Of a stretch of 64,000 nt of DNA, positions 30,820 to 39,040 are shown piece by piece. The stretch comes from Mycobacterium sp. D16R12. Its GTDB lineage: Bacteria > Actinomycetota > Actinomycetes > Mycobacteriales > Mycobacteriaceae. The notes under the pieces were generated by a model, which had not been told where the DNA came from, ran no database searches, and saw only the letters and a program-made list of their open reading frames with translations. Location: assembly GCF_002013465.1 (NCBI RefSeq), contig NZ_MAFC01000005.1, positions 342,799-406,798 of the forward strand. Direction: 5' to 3'. The position numbers and the translations under genes were made by a program. Position 1 is the stretch's first letter. Each line of letters starts with the position of its first letter.

Positions 30820-32100
30820 ATGGCACAACCTCATGGCTTCGACGACGCGGCCACGGAATCGTCGCAACCCGCTTCCCTTCCCTTCGCCTACCCGCCGCTG
30901 GAACGCGGTGTGGAGCTGCCGCCGGGGGTGAACGGGTGGGCCCGCCCCGAGTTCCGAGGGGTGGTGCGGGTCTTCTCACTTGCCTTCACCAAGTACCACG
31001 TCGGTGGCGGCGCCATCTGCGTATACGTGGACGGCGAACCCGTCCTCGATCTGTGGGCAGGGCTCGCGCAGATGGGGCAGCAGTGGACACGGGACACCGC
31101 GCCGGTCATCTTCTCGGCGTCCAAGGGTGTCACCGCCACGATCATCCACAGGCTGGTGGATCGCGGCCTCTTGGACTATTCGGCGCCGGTCTCGCAGTAC
31201 TGGCCCGAATTCGCCGCCAACGGCAAGGGCGCGATCACGGTGGACGAGATCTTGTCGCACACGGCGGGTTTGTCACGGCTGACAGGTATCGCGCACAGCT
31301 ACGAGGAGATGTTCGATCCGGACCTGATGGCAGACCGGCTCGCCGCCGCGCCCGTCGACAGGTACTTCGGTAAGCCTGCGTACCACGCGTTGTCCATCGG
31401 CTGGCTGATGGGGCGGCTGGCCAAGGCCGTCACCGGTAAGGACCTCGAAGAGCTGTATCGCACCGAATTGGCCGAGCCGCTCGGGGTAGACGGTATCCAC
31501 ATGGGCCGGCCTCCCGAAGGCGCGCCTTCCGAATCAGCTGCCCTCACACCCTATTTGGATCGGGTCGCACGATCCGGCTTCATTCGCCGGGCGGCGCCGC
31601 CGGTCATGGGGGTGCTCGACAAGATGCCCGGCGCCAAGGGTGCAGCCTCCACGCTGTACCAGCCCGGCGCCGAGATGCTGTTGGCCGACGACGGGCATGC
31701 GAGTGCACCGGTGATGGACCTGCGGTGCGGTGCGGGCAGCGCCTGCTGTACCGCACCCGCGCTGGCCAAGCTCTACGCGGCCCTGGCGGGGGACGGCAGT
31801 GTCGACGGGATACGGCTGCTTTCGCCGGAAATCACCAGGGGGCTGGCGCGTAAGAACAGCTACCAGATCGACCACACGCTGGGGATACCGATGGGCTGGC
31901 ACCGTGGCTACCACTCGCTGGCGGTGCCGGTGATCGGGGGCGGCTTCGGGCACATCGGAGCCGGAGGTTCCTTCGGATGGGCCGATCAGAAACGCAACAT
32001 CTCGGTGGCGATCGTGCACAACCGACTGCCCAGCACGATGGTCTTCGACCAGACCATCATCGGCACCTTCCTACCGTCGATCATTCGCGCTGCGCGGTAG
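30820..32100 (+). CDS. Serine hydrolase, beta-lactamase/EstB family (copy 2)
   Basis: This 426-residue paralogue of the preceding gene keeps the same motifs: S-x-x-K at Ser99-Lys102 (SASK), Tyr in PAYHALSIGWLMG, and FGHIGAGGSFGWAD. Most of the chain aligns without large gaps to copy 1. The start is ATG 30820; the frame is open to 30748, but that stretch covers the operator-like palindrome. It has its own promoter region, so it may be regulated separately from copy 1. It converges on the SDR pair. Confidence 0.9.
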   Translation: MAQPHGFDDAATESSQPASLPFAYPPLERGVELPPGVNGWARPEFRGVVRVFSLAFTKYHVGGGAICVYVDGEPVLDLWAGLAQMGQQWTRDTAPVIFSASKGVTATIIHRLVDRGLLDYSAPVSQYWPEFAANGKGAITVDEILSHTAGLSRLTGIAHSYEEMFDPDLMADRLAAAPVDRYFGKPAYHALSIGWLMGRLAKAVTGKDLEELYRTELAEPLGVDGIHMGRPPEGAPSESAALTPYLDRVARSGFIRRAAPPVMGVLDKMPGAKGAASTLYQPGAEMLLADDGHASAPVMDLRCGAGSACCTAPALAKLYAALAGDGSVDGIRLLSPEITRGLARKNSYQIDHTLGIPMGWHRGYHSLAVPVIGGGFGHIGAGGSFGWADQKRNISVAIVHNRLPSTMVFDQTIIGTFLPSIIRAAR

Positions 32101-32130
32101 CGCGTGGCGCGAATGACCAACGTCCGGAGG

Positions 32131-32964
32131 TTACTTCGTGGGCTTGGGTAGCAGGTAGCGCGTGAACAGGGAGAAGATGTCCTGGTAGCGCGCTCCGGTG
32201 ACCCGAACGATCACATCGAGGATCTTGGCATCGGGGCCGACGAGCACGCGGGGCTTCTTCTTGCGGACTGCGGTGAGGATGATGCGCGCGGCCGCTTCGG
32301 GGCTGGTGTTCGCCAGGTACTTGTCGAACAACGCGGCCCCGGCCTTGACGTCGTAGCCCTCCGCGGCGGTGGAGTTGCGTGCGATGGCGGTCTTGATGCC
32401 GCCGGGGTGCACGCAGGTGACCGCGACGGGCTTCTTGCCGATGATCATCTCCTGGCGCAGCGACTCGGTGAACCCGCGTACCGCGAATTTCGCTGAGTTG
32501 TAGGCACTTTGGCCTGGCATGGACAGCACGCCGAACAGGCTGGAGACGTTGATGACATGGCCGTCACCGGAGGCGATCAGGTGCGGCAGGAAGGCCTTGG
32601 TGCCATTGACCACGCCCCAGAAGTCGACATCGATGATGCGTTCGATGTCCTTGAAATGGCTTTCCTCCACCTCGCCCTGATACGCGATGCCGGCGTTGTT
32701 GTAGATCTGGTTGACCTTGCCGAAGTGCTCCTTGATGGCATCGGCGTAGAGCAGGAAGGCTTCGCGCTCAACAACATTGAGGCGATCGGAGCGGACATCC
32801 GCACCCAGGGCCTTGACCTGACGTTCGGTCTCGGCCAGACCTTCGGCGTCGACATCGCTGATGGCCACCTTGGCGCCCGAGCGTGCGAGTTCGACCGCTA
32901 GTGCGCGTCCGATTCCCGAACCCGCGCCGGTCACCACGGCGACCTTGCCGTTGAAGCCTTCCAT
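32131..32964 (-). CDS. Short-chain dehydrogenase/reductase (tandem copy A)
   Basis: The 277-residue classical SDR has TGAGSGIG (12-19), NNAGIAY, and catalytic Ser plus YNSAK. The long C-terminal tail (RKKKPRVLVGPDAK) is typical of the Rv1245c-like family, whose place it takes between lpqZ and kgd. It starts at ATG 32964, with AAGGAG 6-7 bp upstream. It is about four-fifths identical in protein to copy B immediately upstream and shares long DNA tracts with it. The substrate is unknown; a lipid alcohol or ketone is likely. Confidence 0.92.
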   Translation of the reverse strand: MEGFNGKVAVVTGAGSGIGRALAVELARSGAKVAISDVDAEGLAETERQVKALGADVRSDRLNVVEREAFLLYADAIKEHFGKVNQIYNNAGIAYQGEVEESHFKDIERIIDVDFWGVVNGTKAFLPHLIASGDGHVINVSSLFGVLSMPGQSAYNSAKFAVRGFTESLRQEMIIGKKPVAVTCVHPGGIKTAIARNSTAAEGYDVKAGAALFDKYLANTSPEAAARIILTAVRKKKPRVLVGPDAKILDVIVRVTGARYQDIFSLFTRYLLPKPTK

Positions 32965-33009
32965 AGATGTCTCCTTGTTAGACGACTGTCAAATAGTCAG
33001 AGTAGTGGG

Positions 33010-33840
33010 TCAGCTGGAACGTTTGGGCATCAGGAACCGCTCGCCGAGAAGGAACAGATCCTGGTACCGCGAGCCTGTCAGTCGGACCAAGACGTCGATC
33101 ACCTTGGCGTCGGGCCCGACGAGTACGCGCGGCTTCTTCTTGCGGACGGCGGTGAGGATGATGCGTGCCGCCGCCTGTGGGCTGGTTCGTGCGAGCAGGT
33201 CGAACAACTTCGCGAATTCGGCATGGTCATAGCCTTCGGCCACTGTGGCGTTGCGCGCCACATTGGTCTTGATACCGCCGGGGTGCACGCAGGTGACCGC
33301 GACTGGCTTCTTACCGATGATCATCTCCTGGCGCAGTGACTCGGTGAAACCGCGTACGGCGAATTTCGCTGCGTTGTAGGCACTTTGGCCCGGGCATGCC
33401 ATGATGCCGAAGATGCTTGAGACGTTGATGACGTGGCCGTCGCCGGAGGCGATCAGGTGCGGCAGGAAGGCCTTGGTGCCGTTGACCACGCCCCAGTAGT
33501 CGACGTCGAGGATGCGTTCGATGTCCTTGAATTCGCTGATCTCGAAGTCGCCGTGGAAGTCGATGCCGGCGTTGTTGTAGATCTGGTTGACCTTGCCGAA
33601 GTGCTCCTTGACGACGTCGGCGTAGAGCAGGAAGGCCTCGCGCTCAGCGACGTTGAGGCGATCGGAGCGGACCTCCGCGCCGAGGGCCTTGATCTGGCGT
33701 TCGGTCTCGGCCAGGCCCTCGTTATCGATATCGCAGATGGCCACCTTGGCGCCCGAGCGTGCGAGTTCGACCGCTAGGGCGCGTCCGATTCCCGAACCCG
33801 CGCCGGTCACCACGGCGACCTTGCCGTTAAAGCCGTCCAT
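33010..33840 (-). CDS. Short-chain dehydrogenase/reductase (tandem copy B)
   Basis: This 276-residue paralogue of copy A has the same TGAGSGIG, NNAGIDF and YNAAK active-site motifs and the same basic tail. ATG 33840 is preferred over GTG 33846 because AGGAG at 33846-33850 would then be at 5-bp spacing. The two copies are 45 bp apart, head to tail, probably co-transcribed with B first. The main differences lie in the substrate-loop region after NNAGI and the C-terminal 40 residues, which suggests different substrates. Confidence 0.92.
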   Translation of the reverse strand: MDGFNGKVAVVTGAGSGIGRALAVELARSGAKVAICDIDNEGLAETERQIKALGAEVRSDRLNVAEREAFLLYADVVKEHFGKVNQIYNNAGIDFHGDFEISEFKDIERILDVDYWGVVNGTKAFLPHLIASGDGHVINVSSIFGIMACPGQSAYNAAKFAVRGFTESLRQEMIIGKKPVAVTCVHPGGIKTNVARNATVAEGYDHAEFAKLFDLLARTSPQAAARIILTAVRKKKPRVLVGPDAKVIDVLVRLTGSRYQDLFLLGERFLMPKRSS

Positions 33841-33857
33841 GAGCACTCCTGACAGAT

Positions 33858-33879
33858 TTACGTTGTAAGGCTGACGTCA
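33858..33879. promoter_or_regulatory. Short palindromes upstream of the SDR pair
   Basis: TTAC-GTT-GTAA (33858-33868) and TGACGTCA (33872-33879) lie 18-39 bp upstream of the copy B start. Either could be part of an operator; both are short and may be chance. Confidence 0.25.
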
Positions 33880-33934
33880 ATCAGTGAGGGTAATGGATAG
33901 CGGTGCCAAGTGGTCAGGGCGGCGGCAGTAGTGG

Positions 33935-34576
33935 TCAGGTCTTGATGCCGACGCAGATCCAGTCGACGGAGATCAGGGGTGGGGTGATCGGCCGCGCCAC
34001 CGGACGGTGCACGACGACATCGAACCCGGCGCGGGAGAAGAGTCGCTGCATTTCGCCGGCCGTAGGGAAGTGCGCCGGTCCGCGCTCCCCGGTTCCGCGA
34101 CCCAGCCAGCGGCGCTTCTTGGGGCAGATCGTGGCGACCGAGACCATGCCGCCTGGGGCAAGTACGCGGTAGAACTCCGCCAGTGCGGCAGGCTGGTCGA
34201 AGAAATGGAATGCCGATGTGGTGACGACGGCATCGAGGGTGCTGTCGCCGAACGGGAGCTGTTCCGCGGGTGCCTTCTTCCACTGAACGTCGGCGGACAG
34301 GGCCCTTGCCTTGGCGAGCATGCCATCGGACATGTCGACACCGAAAACGGACGCCGGGCTCAGTTCGGCCTGGATGCGCGACGCCAATATTCCTGTGCCA
34401 CAAGCGATATCAACGATCCGCTGGGCGTTGTGTTCGCGTAGTTGCCTGATGGTGTCGTCTTGGGCCGGGCTGTACACGTGGCGTTGCACGAACGGGAAGT
34501 TGTAGACCTTCGACATCATGGTCCAGTACCGCGTGACCAGCTCATTGAGTGAACGCCGTGGGGCGATGGCAGTCAT
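33935..34576 (-). CDS. Class I SAM-dependent methyltransferase
   Basis: In the 213-residue methyltransferase_11-type protein, motif I VDIACGTGILASRI begins near residue 54, GVDMSDGML and QLPFGDSTLDAVVTT follow, then VLAPGGMVSV. The N-terminus (SLNELVTRYWTMMSKVYNFPFVQRHVY) resembles ubiquinone/menaquinone or lipid methyltransferases. The substrate is unknown. ATG 34576. It is divergent from the PucR-type regulator with an inverted repeat between them. Confidence 0.88.
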   Translation of the reverse strand: MTAIAPRRSLNELVTRYWTMMSKVYNFPFVQRHVYSPAQDDTIRQLREHNAQRIVDIACGTGILASRIQAELSPASVFGVDMSDGMLAKARALSADVQWKKAPAEQLPFGDSTLDAVVTTSAFHFFDQPAALAEFYRVLAPGGMVSVATICPKKRRWLGRGTGERGPAHFPTAGEMQRLFSRAGFDVVVHRPVARPITPPLISVDWICVGIKT

Positions 34577-34624
34577 CTGTGAAACCTAGGAGCGGTGCGG
34601 GGTGAAAGTCGGTGACTCGGCCTG

Positions 34625-34639
34625 ATCTTTGTGAAAGAT
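34625..34639. promoter_or_regulatory. Inverted repeat ATCTTT-GTG-AAAGAT
   Basis: A perfect 15-bp inverted repeat lies in the 240-bp divergent region between the methyltransferase (start 34576) and the PucR-type regulator (start 34817). It is a candidate operator for that regulator or a hairpin in the methyltransferase leader. Confidence 0.4.
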
Positions 34640-34816
34640 ACGAGGCCCACGCGCGAAAGCTATGACTGGCCCCAATAACCCCCGTGCCGTGCGATGAACC
34701 TCCGAGCAAACCTCCGAACCGATGGGCGGGACGGTAGGGTGCGCAGGGGTCTAGCGGATGTGGTCCGCGAGGTACGGGTATTCCACGGTGCAGTGGGAGA
34801 AGGTTGGAGTCCGCTG

Positions 34817-35971
34817 ATGACGGCGTCACTCAGTGATCGGTTCATGCGTCGGCTGCCGGAGACGGCACGCCGCGCAGTGGACTGTTTCGCCGCCGAGGTG
34901 CCGTACTACGGGATGCTGCCGCGCGAGGTTCTCGACGGTGAGATCACCGAGTTCACCAAGCAGCACTTCCGAATCTTCTCCCGGGTCATGGTGGAAGCGC
35001 GGGCGCCTACGGAGGACGAGTACGCGGTGTCGATCCTGGCGGCGTCACGACGGGCTCAGGAGGACATCCCGCTTCCGGCGATCCTGGCCGTGTACAACGT
35101 CGCCGCGCGGGTCGGCATAGAGACGCTCCGCGAACTGGCAACTCCCGACGAGGTCGAAGAGGTGCTGGCGATAAGTCTGCAGGTGCAGCGATACCTGCAG
35201 TTGATGCTGCCCGCCGTTACCGCTGCGTATCTTGAAGAGCGACAAGGTCTTTACAGTGCAACGACGGAGGCTCGGCGCGACCTTTTCGACGCGTTGGTCA
35301 AGGGGACACCGTGGACCGAGGCTGCCGAACGTGCCAGTGTCACGCTGGCCCTGTCCTACAACGTGCTCTTCCTGTACATGCCGGAGCCCGCGGCGAACAC
35401 CGTGGTGGCGCGTAGGCGCGCCCATCTGGTGCAGGACATCCTCGACGACTACGCGCGCGAACCGGTGCTCACCTCCCTGGACGGCCGCGGCGGCATCATC
35501 TTGCTGCCCGCGGTGGGCAAGGTGGAATCGCTGCTGCCCTTGTTCTCTCAGGTGGCCGGGGGAGCCGTCACGCTCGGAGTCTCCGATGCCACCGACCCCG
35601 GCGAGATAGCCGCCGCTGCGGATGAGGCGCGTGAATTGGCCTTGCTCGCACTGAGACTGGGCCGGGCGCCGGGCGCTTACCGGCTCTCCGATCTGCTCTT
35701 GGAGTATCAGATCACCCGCCCGGGTAGAGCCCGGGATCTGCTCGCCGCGACGGTCCAGCCGCTGGCGGCGCATCCGCATCTGCAGCAGGCGCTCAGCGCA
35801 TATCTGCAACACGAGCACGGTCGGCAGCTGGCGGCCAAATCGCTGCATGTGCATCCGAACACCCTGGACTACAGATTGCGTCGGGTCGCCGAACTCACCG
35901 GCCTGGATCCCGCGCAGCCGTCGGCCGCGCGCACTCTCGCGGCCGCGTTATTGGCCGTGAAGACACACTGA
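34817..35971 (+). CDS. PucR-family helix-turn-helix transcriptional regulator
   Basis: The 384-residue protein ends in the PucR C-terminal HTH (LQQALSAYLQHEHGRQLAAK, then LHVHPNTLDYRLRRVAELTGLDP). Its N-terminal two thirds hold the RsbT-co-antagonist-like and GGDEF-like helical domains common in actinobacterial members. ATG 34817 has GGAG 7 bp upstream; the open frame back to 34694 lacks conserved sequence. Likely targets are the divergent methyltransferase and the convergent lipase region, by proximity only. Confidence 0.88.
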   Translation: MTASLSDRFMRRLPETARRAVDCFAAEVPYYGMLPREVLDGEITEFTKQHFRIFSRVMVEARAPTEDEYAVSILAASRRAQEDIPLPAILAVYNVAARVGIETLRELATPDEVEEVLAISLQVQRYLQLMLPAVTAAYLEERQGLYSATTEARRDLFDALVKGTPWTEAAERASVTLALSYNVLFLYMPEPAANTVVARRRAHLVQDILDDYAREPVLTSLDGRGGIILLPAVGKVESLLPLFSQVAGGAVTLGVSDATDPGEIAAAADEARELALLALRLGRAPGAYRLSDLLLEYQITRPGRARDLLAATVQPLAAHPHLQQALSAYLQHEHGRQLAAKSLHVHPNTLDYRLRRVAELTGLDPAQPSAARTLAAALLAVKTH

Positions 35972-35979
35972 CTCTGGTT

Positions 35980-37296
35980 CTACAGCCGCCCGGCGAGGAG
36001 CTTCACGATGGCCACGATCTGTCGGAGGTACATGATCAGGGCGCGTGGTGAGAGGACCGTGGACAACACCGTCTGGATATCGGGTTGCGTCGGTAACAAC
36101 TTGCCGCGCATGCGTTCATCGAGCCAGCCGAGCGCATCATGACCGCCGGACAGTAGCAAGAAGACACGGTCGCTGGCACGGTCGCGCCGGTAGGTGACAT
36201 GTGCGCCACCGGCGACGTAGTCCTCGGCGAGTTGGTCCGTGCTGGAAACCGGCAGGAGTACGTCGTGGGTCGAGTGGTACAGGTAAATCGGCGCGGTAGG
36301 GGTGCGTAGCCCCAGCGTCATCGCGTCGGTGAGGGCGGCGATCTCCGGAGTGTCCATCACCTCTTCGAGCGGACGGTCGAAGATCCTGTTGAAGTTGAGA
36401 AATGGCCAGTACAGCAGTGCCTGGATGACGGTCAGGCGTTCGGCCTTCTCGACCATCCGGCGGCCTCTCTTGGTGAGGTGCTTTTCCAAGAGGTCTTGGA
36501 TAGCGGGGCTTATCCGCATCATCGCCGCCAGCACGATGATGATGAGCCCCGAAGAGTATCGGCCGCTGAGTTGGTGCATGAGGGGGCCGGGTTGCGGGGC
36601 GGGTGCGCCGATCAGTGCCCCCACGAGGTTGAGTTCAGGTGCGTACTCACCGGCGAGTTCGGCAGCCCAGGCGGTCGCGTTGCCACCGGCCGAGTAGCCC
36701 CACACCGCCGTCGGAGTTTGGGTGGTCAGGTGCGGGATGCCGTCCTCACCGGATGCCGCAATCGTGGCGCGCAGCGCGTCCAACACGTGGTAGCCGGGTT
36801 GTTTGGGCGCCATCCAGAGGCCCTTCGGCCCCTCGTGGTCGCTGATGGTGACTATCCACCCTCGTTGGAGCGCGGCCACTGCGAGCAGAAACTCGTTTTG
36901 TGACTGATTGATGCCGAAGGTGCGGTGCTGCAGGTAGTAAGAGGGGAATCTCTTGGGGGTGACGGCGTCGATCGCACTCTGGAAGGCGAGCAGCGGCGAC
37001 GCCTCCGTCGCCTTCTTGGGGACGAGCACCGTGGTCACCGTGGTCTCTGGGGCCCCGTGCAGATCGGTGCTGCGGTACAGCACCTGCCATGCGTGCAGTT
37101 TCAGCGGGATGAGTCCGAAGAAACCTATCTGAACCCGCCGGCGTCGCAGCGGTGTTCCGGGTGCGGTCTTCTCCCAGCCATCAGGAGGGCGGAAGAACGG
37201 CTCGTCCGGGGACGGTAGCGGCTTACCAAGTTGCATCGGCCAGGCCTCGATCGACTGAGTCGCCGGGGTCGACGTGGGCGCAGTGCCGGCAGTCAT
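35980..37296 (-). CDS. Secretory-lipase-family hydrolase (copy 1)
   Basis: This 438-residue alpha/beta hydrolase belongs to the LIP (secretory lipase) family. The nucleophile elbow is GYSAGG with Ser202. The upstream SDHEGPKGL and downstream YHSTHDVLLPVSSTDQLAEDY (catalytic Asp) and SGGHDALGWL (catalytic His) fit the triad. Despite the family name no signal peptide is visible. It would hydrolyse acylglycerols or other esters. The start is ATG 37296 with AGGAG just upstream. A paralogue follows on the same strand after a 334-bp gap. Confidence 0.88.
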   Translation of the reverse strand: MTAGTAPTSTPATQSIEAWPMQLGKPLPSPDEPFFRPPDGWEKTAPGTPLRRRRVQIGFFGLIPLKLHAWQVLYRSTDLHGAPETTVTTVLVPKKATEASPLLAFQSAIDAVTPKRFPSYYLQHRTFGINQSQNEFLLAVAALQRGWIVTISDHEGPKGLWMAPKQPGYHVLDALRATIAASGEDGIPHLTTQTPTAVWGYSAGGNATAWAAELAGEYAPELNLVGALIGAPAPQPGPLMHQLSGRYSSGLIIIVLAAMMRISPAIQDLLEKHLTKRGRRMVEKAERLTVIQALLYWPFLNFNRIFDRPLEEVMDTPEIAALTDAMTLGLRTPTAPIYLYHSTHDVLLPVSSTDQLAEDYVAGGAHVTYRRDRASDRVFLLLSGGHDALGWLDERMRGKLLPTQPDIQTVLSTVLSPRALIMYLRQIVAIVKLLAGRL

Positions 37297-37630
37297 CTGG
37301 CTCCTGTCCTTGTTGTGGTCTTCCCGTCCGGATTGAGTGACGTCGATAGTGAGAAACCGCGGATTCGCGCAGCGTATTCAACAAGAATGATCCATGGCAA
37401 CGAATCGTCGTTGAATCGGGGTTACCCCCCAAGGCGCTCATCGGACCTTGTAGTTCGTCACCGATGAAGCAAACGGCCGAAGTCAATCTTTGTGCCCTTG
37501 CTATTCTACAGGGGTCCGCGATCATCGCTGCCCAGAGGGTTGCTGGTGGATAGAATCGCGACAAAAATGAAACCAAATTCTATTTCTTGGTTAAGTTCTA
37601 CCGCCGGCGCGATGCGACACCGTGTGTGAG
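37297..37630. other. 334-bp intergenic region between the two lipase genes
   Basis: No gene is seen. The part next to lipase copy 2 (37500-37610) is unusually AT-rich for this genome. It contains AACCAA (37571-37576) and TTGGTT (37587-37592) as an inverted pair. On the minus strand this hairpin is followed by TTTCATTTTTG, so it may terminate lipase copy 2. The part near 37300-37380 must carry the promoter of lipase copy 1; no clear elements were recognised. Confidence 0.5.
37566..37592 (-). terminator. Possible intrinsic terminator after lipase copy 2
   Basis: A 6-bp inverted repeat (AACCAA/TTGGTT, 10-nt loop) lies 39 bp downstream of the lipase copy 2 stop, followed on the minus strand by a T-rich run. 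The stem is short and AT-rich, so the call is tentative. Confidence 0.3.
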
Positions 37631-38947
37631 TCAGAGACGGCCGAGGAGCAGCTTCACGATGCCCCATTGCCAGCGCAACTGGCTCCATGCGGCTCGTCGA
37701 GTCAGCGATGTCGAGAGTACGGTCCGGACGTCCGATATCGGCGGCAACGGCCTACCCGCTAACCGCGCGGCCAGCCAGCCCAGGGCGTCACTGCCGCCGA
37801 GCACGGCCAGCAGGATGTGCTCGGTGGTCCGGTCGCGCCGGTAGGTGACGTGCGTGCCGCCGGCGATGTAGTCCTGCGCCAGCCTGTCGGAGGCAGTGAT
37901 CGGCAGTAGCTGGTCATGGACGGCGTGGTACAGGTAGACCGGTGCGCTGGGTGTGCGTTGCCCCAGGCGCATCTCATCGGTCATGTTGCGGATCTGGGGT
38001 GCCACCATGATGTTGTCCAGTGGCCTGTCGACGAGTTTGTCGAAGTTCTTGCGGGGCCAGCGGATGACGGATTCGACCAGGCTGATGCGCTTGGCCTTGT
38101 CGATGATGCGCCTGCCCTCGGGTGTCAGGTGCGCACTCAGGTACTCGCCCGCAGCGGGATTCGCCATCATGAATGCCGCCAATACCGGGGGAATCATTCC
38201 GGAGGCGAATCTGCCGCTGTGGAATTGCACGAGCGGGCCGGGTAGCGCCGCGGGACCGCCGATGAGTGCACCGGCGAAATTGAGGTCGGGTGCGTACTCC
38301 GGCGCCATCTCCGCGGCCCACGCGCTCGCGGTGCCACCCCCGGAAAACCCCCACACGGCAACAGGATTGCCGGGGCGCAGGGCCGGAATTCCGTCGTTGC
38401 CCCCGGACGCAAGTGTCGCGCGGAGGGCGTCGAGAATGTGGTAACCCGGCTGCCTCGGCACCATGAAGAGTCCGCGCGGCCCTTCATGATCGGGGATGGT
38501 GACCACCCAGCCGCGGGCAAGCGCGGCCACTGACATCATGATTTCATTCTGGGTCTGGGTGAGCCCAAGGGTGCCGCGTTGCAGGTAGTACGAAGGGAAC
38601 CGGCGCGCGGTGACCGCATCGATGGGGGCGTTGTGCGCGATCACCGGGGCCTGTGCTGTGGCGTTGCGCGGGACCACCACCGTCGTAACAGTGGCCTCCG
38701 GGTCGCCGTGTAGGTCGGTGCTGCGGTAGAGCACCTGCCAGGCCTGCAACCGGGTGGGCACCGTGCCGAATAGTGCGATGCGAACTCGTCTGCGGCGCAG
38801 CGGTGTCCCCGGCGCCGTGTCCTCCCACCCGGCGGGCGGGAGGTAGAACGGATCCTCGGGGGAGGGGCGCGGCTTCCCGGATGCGGGCGGCCACACCTCC
38901 ATCGAGAATTCTTCGACGGCAGGAAGTGGCGCGGAGCTGGCGGTCAT
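37631..38947 (-). CDS. Secretory-lipase-family hydrolase (copy 2)
   Basis: This 438-residue paralogue of copy 1 has nucleophile motif GFSGGG, PDHEGPRGLFM, YHAVHDQLLPITASDRLAQDY and GGSDALGWLAA. In the last motif the expected catalytic His of copy 1 (GGHDALGW) is Ser (GGSDALGW), which may affect activity. The start is ATG 38947 (MTASSAPLP), aligned with copy 1; the frame is open nine codons further. The pair looks like an old tandem duplication. Confidence 0.87.
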   Translation of the reverse strand: MTASSAPLPAVEEFSMEVWPPASGKPRPSPEDPFYLPPAGWEDTAPGTPLRRRRVRIALFGTVPTRLQAWQVLYRSTDLHGDPEATVTTVVVPRNATAQAPVIAHNAPIDAVTARRFPSYYLQRGTLGLTQTQNEIMMSVAALARGWVVTIPDHEGPRGLFMVPRQPGYHILDALRATLASGGNDGIPALRPGNPVAVWGFSGGGTASAWAAEMAPEYAPDLNFAGALIGGPAALPGPLVQFHSGRFASGMIPPVLAAFMMANPAAGEYLSAHLTPEGRRIIDKAKRISLVESVIRWPRKNFDKLVDRPLDNIMVAPQIRNMTDEMRLGQRTPSAPVYLYHAVHDQLLPITASDRLAQDYIAGGTHVTYRRDRTTEHILLAVLGGSDALGWLAARLAGRPLPPISDVRTVLSTSLTRRAAWSQLRWQWGIVKLLLGRL

Positions 38948-39040
38948 CAGCGCAGAGTATTGACGTGCGGACACCCGAACCAGGCATCCGGCACGAATAC
39001 AGGTTGACCCCCTAAGGAGTCGTCAGCACCTTGTGACCGC

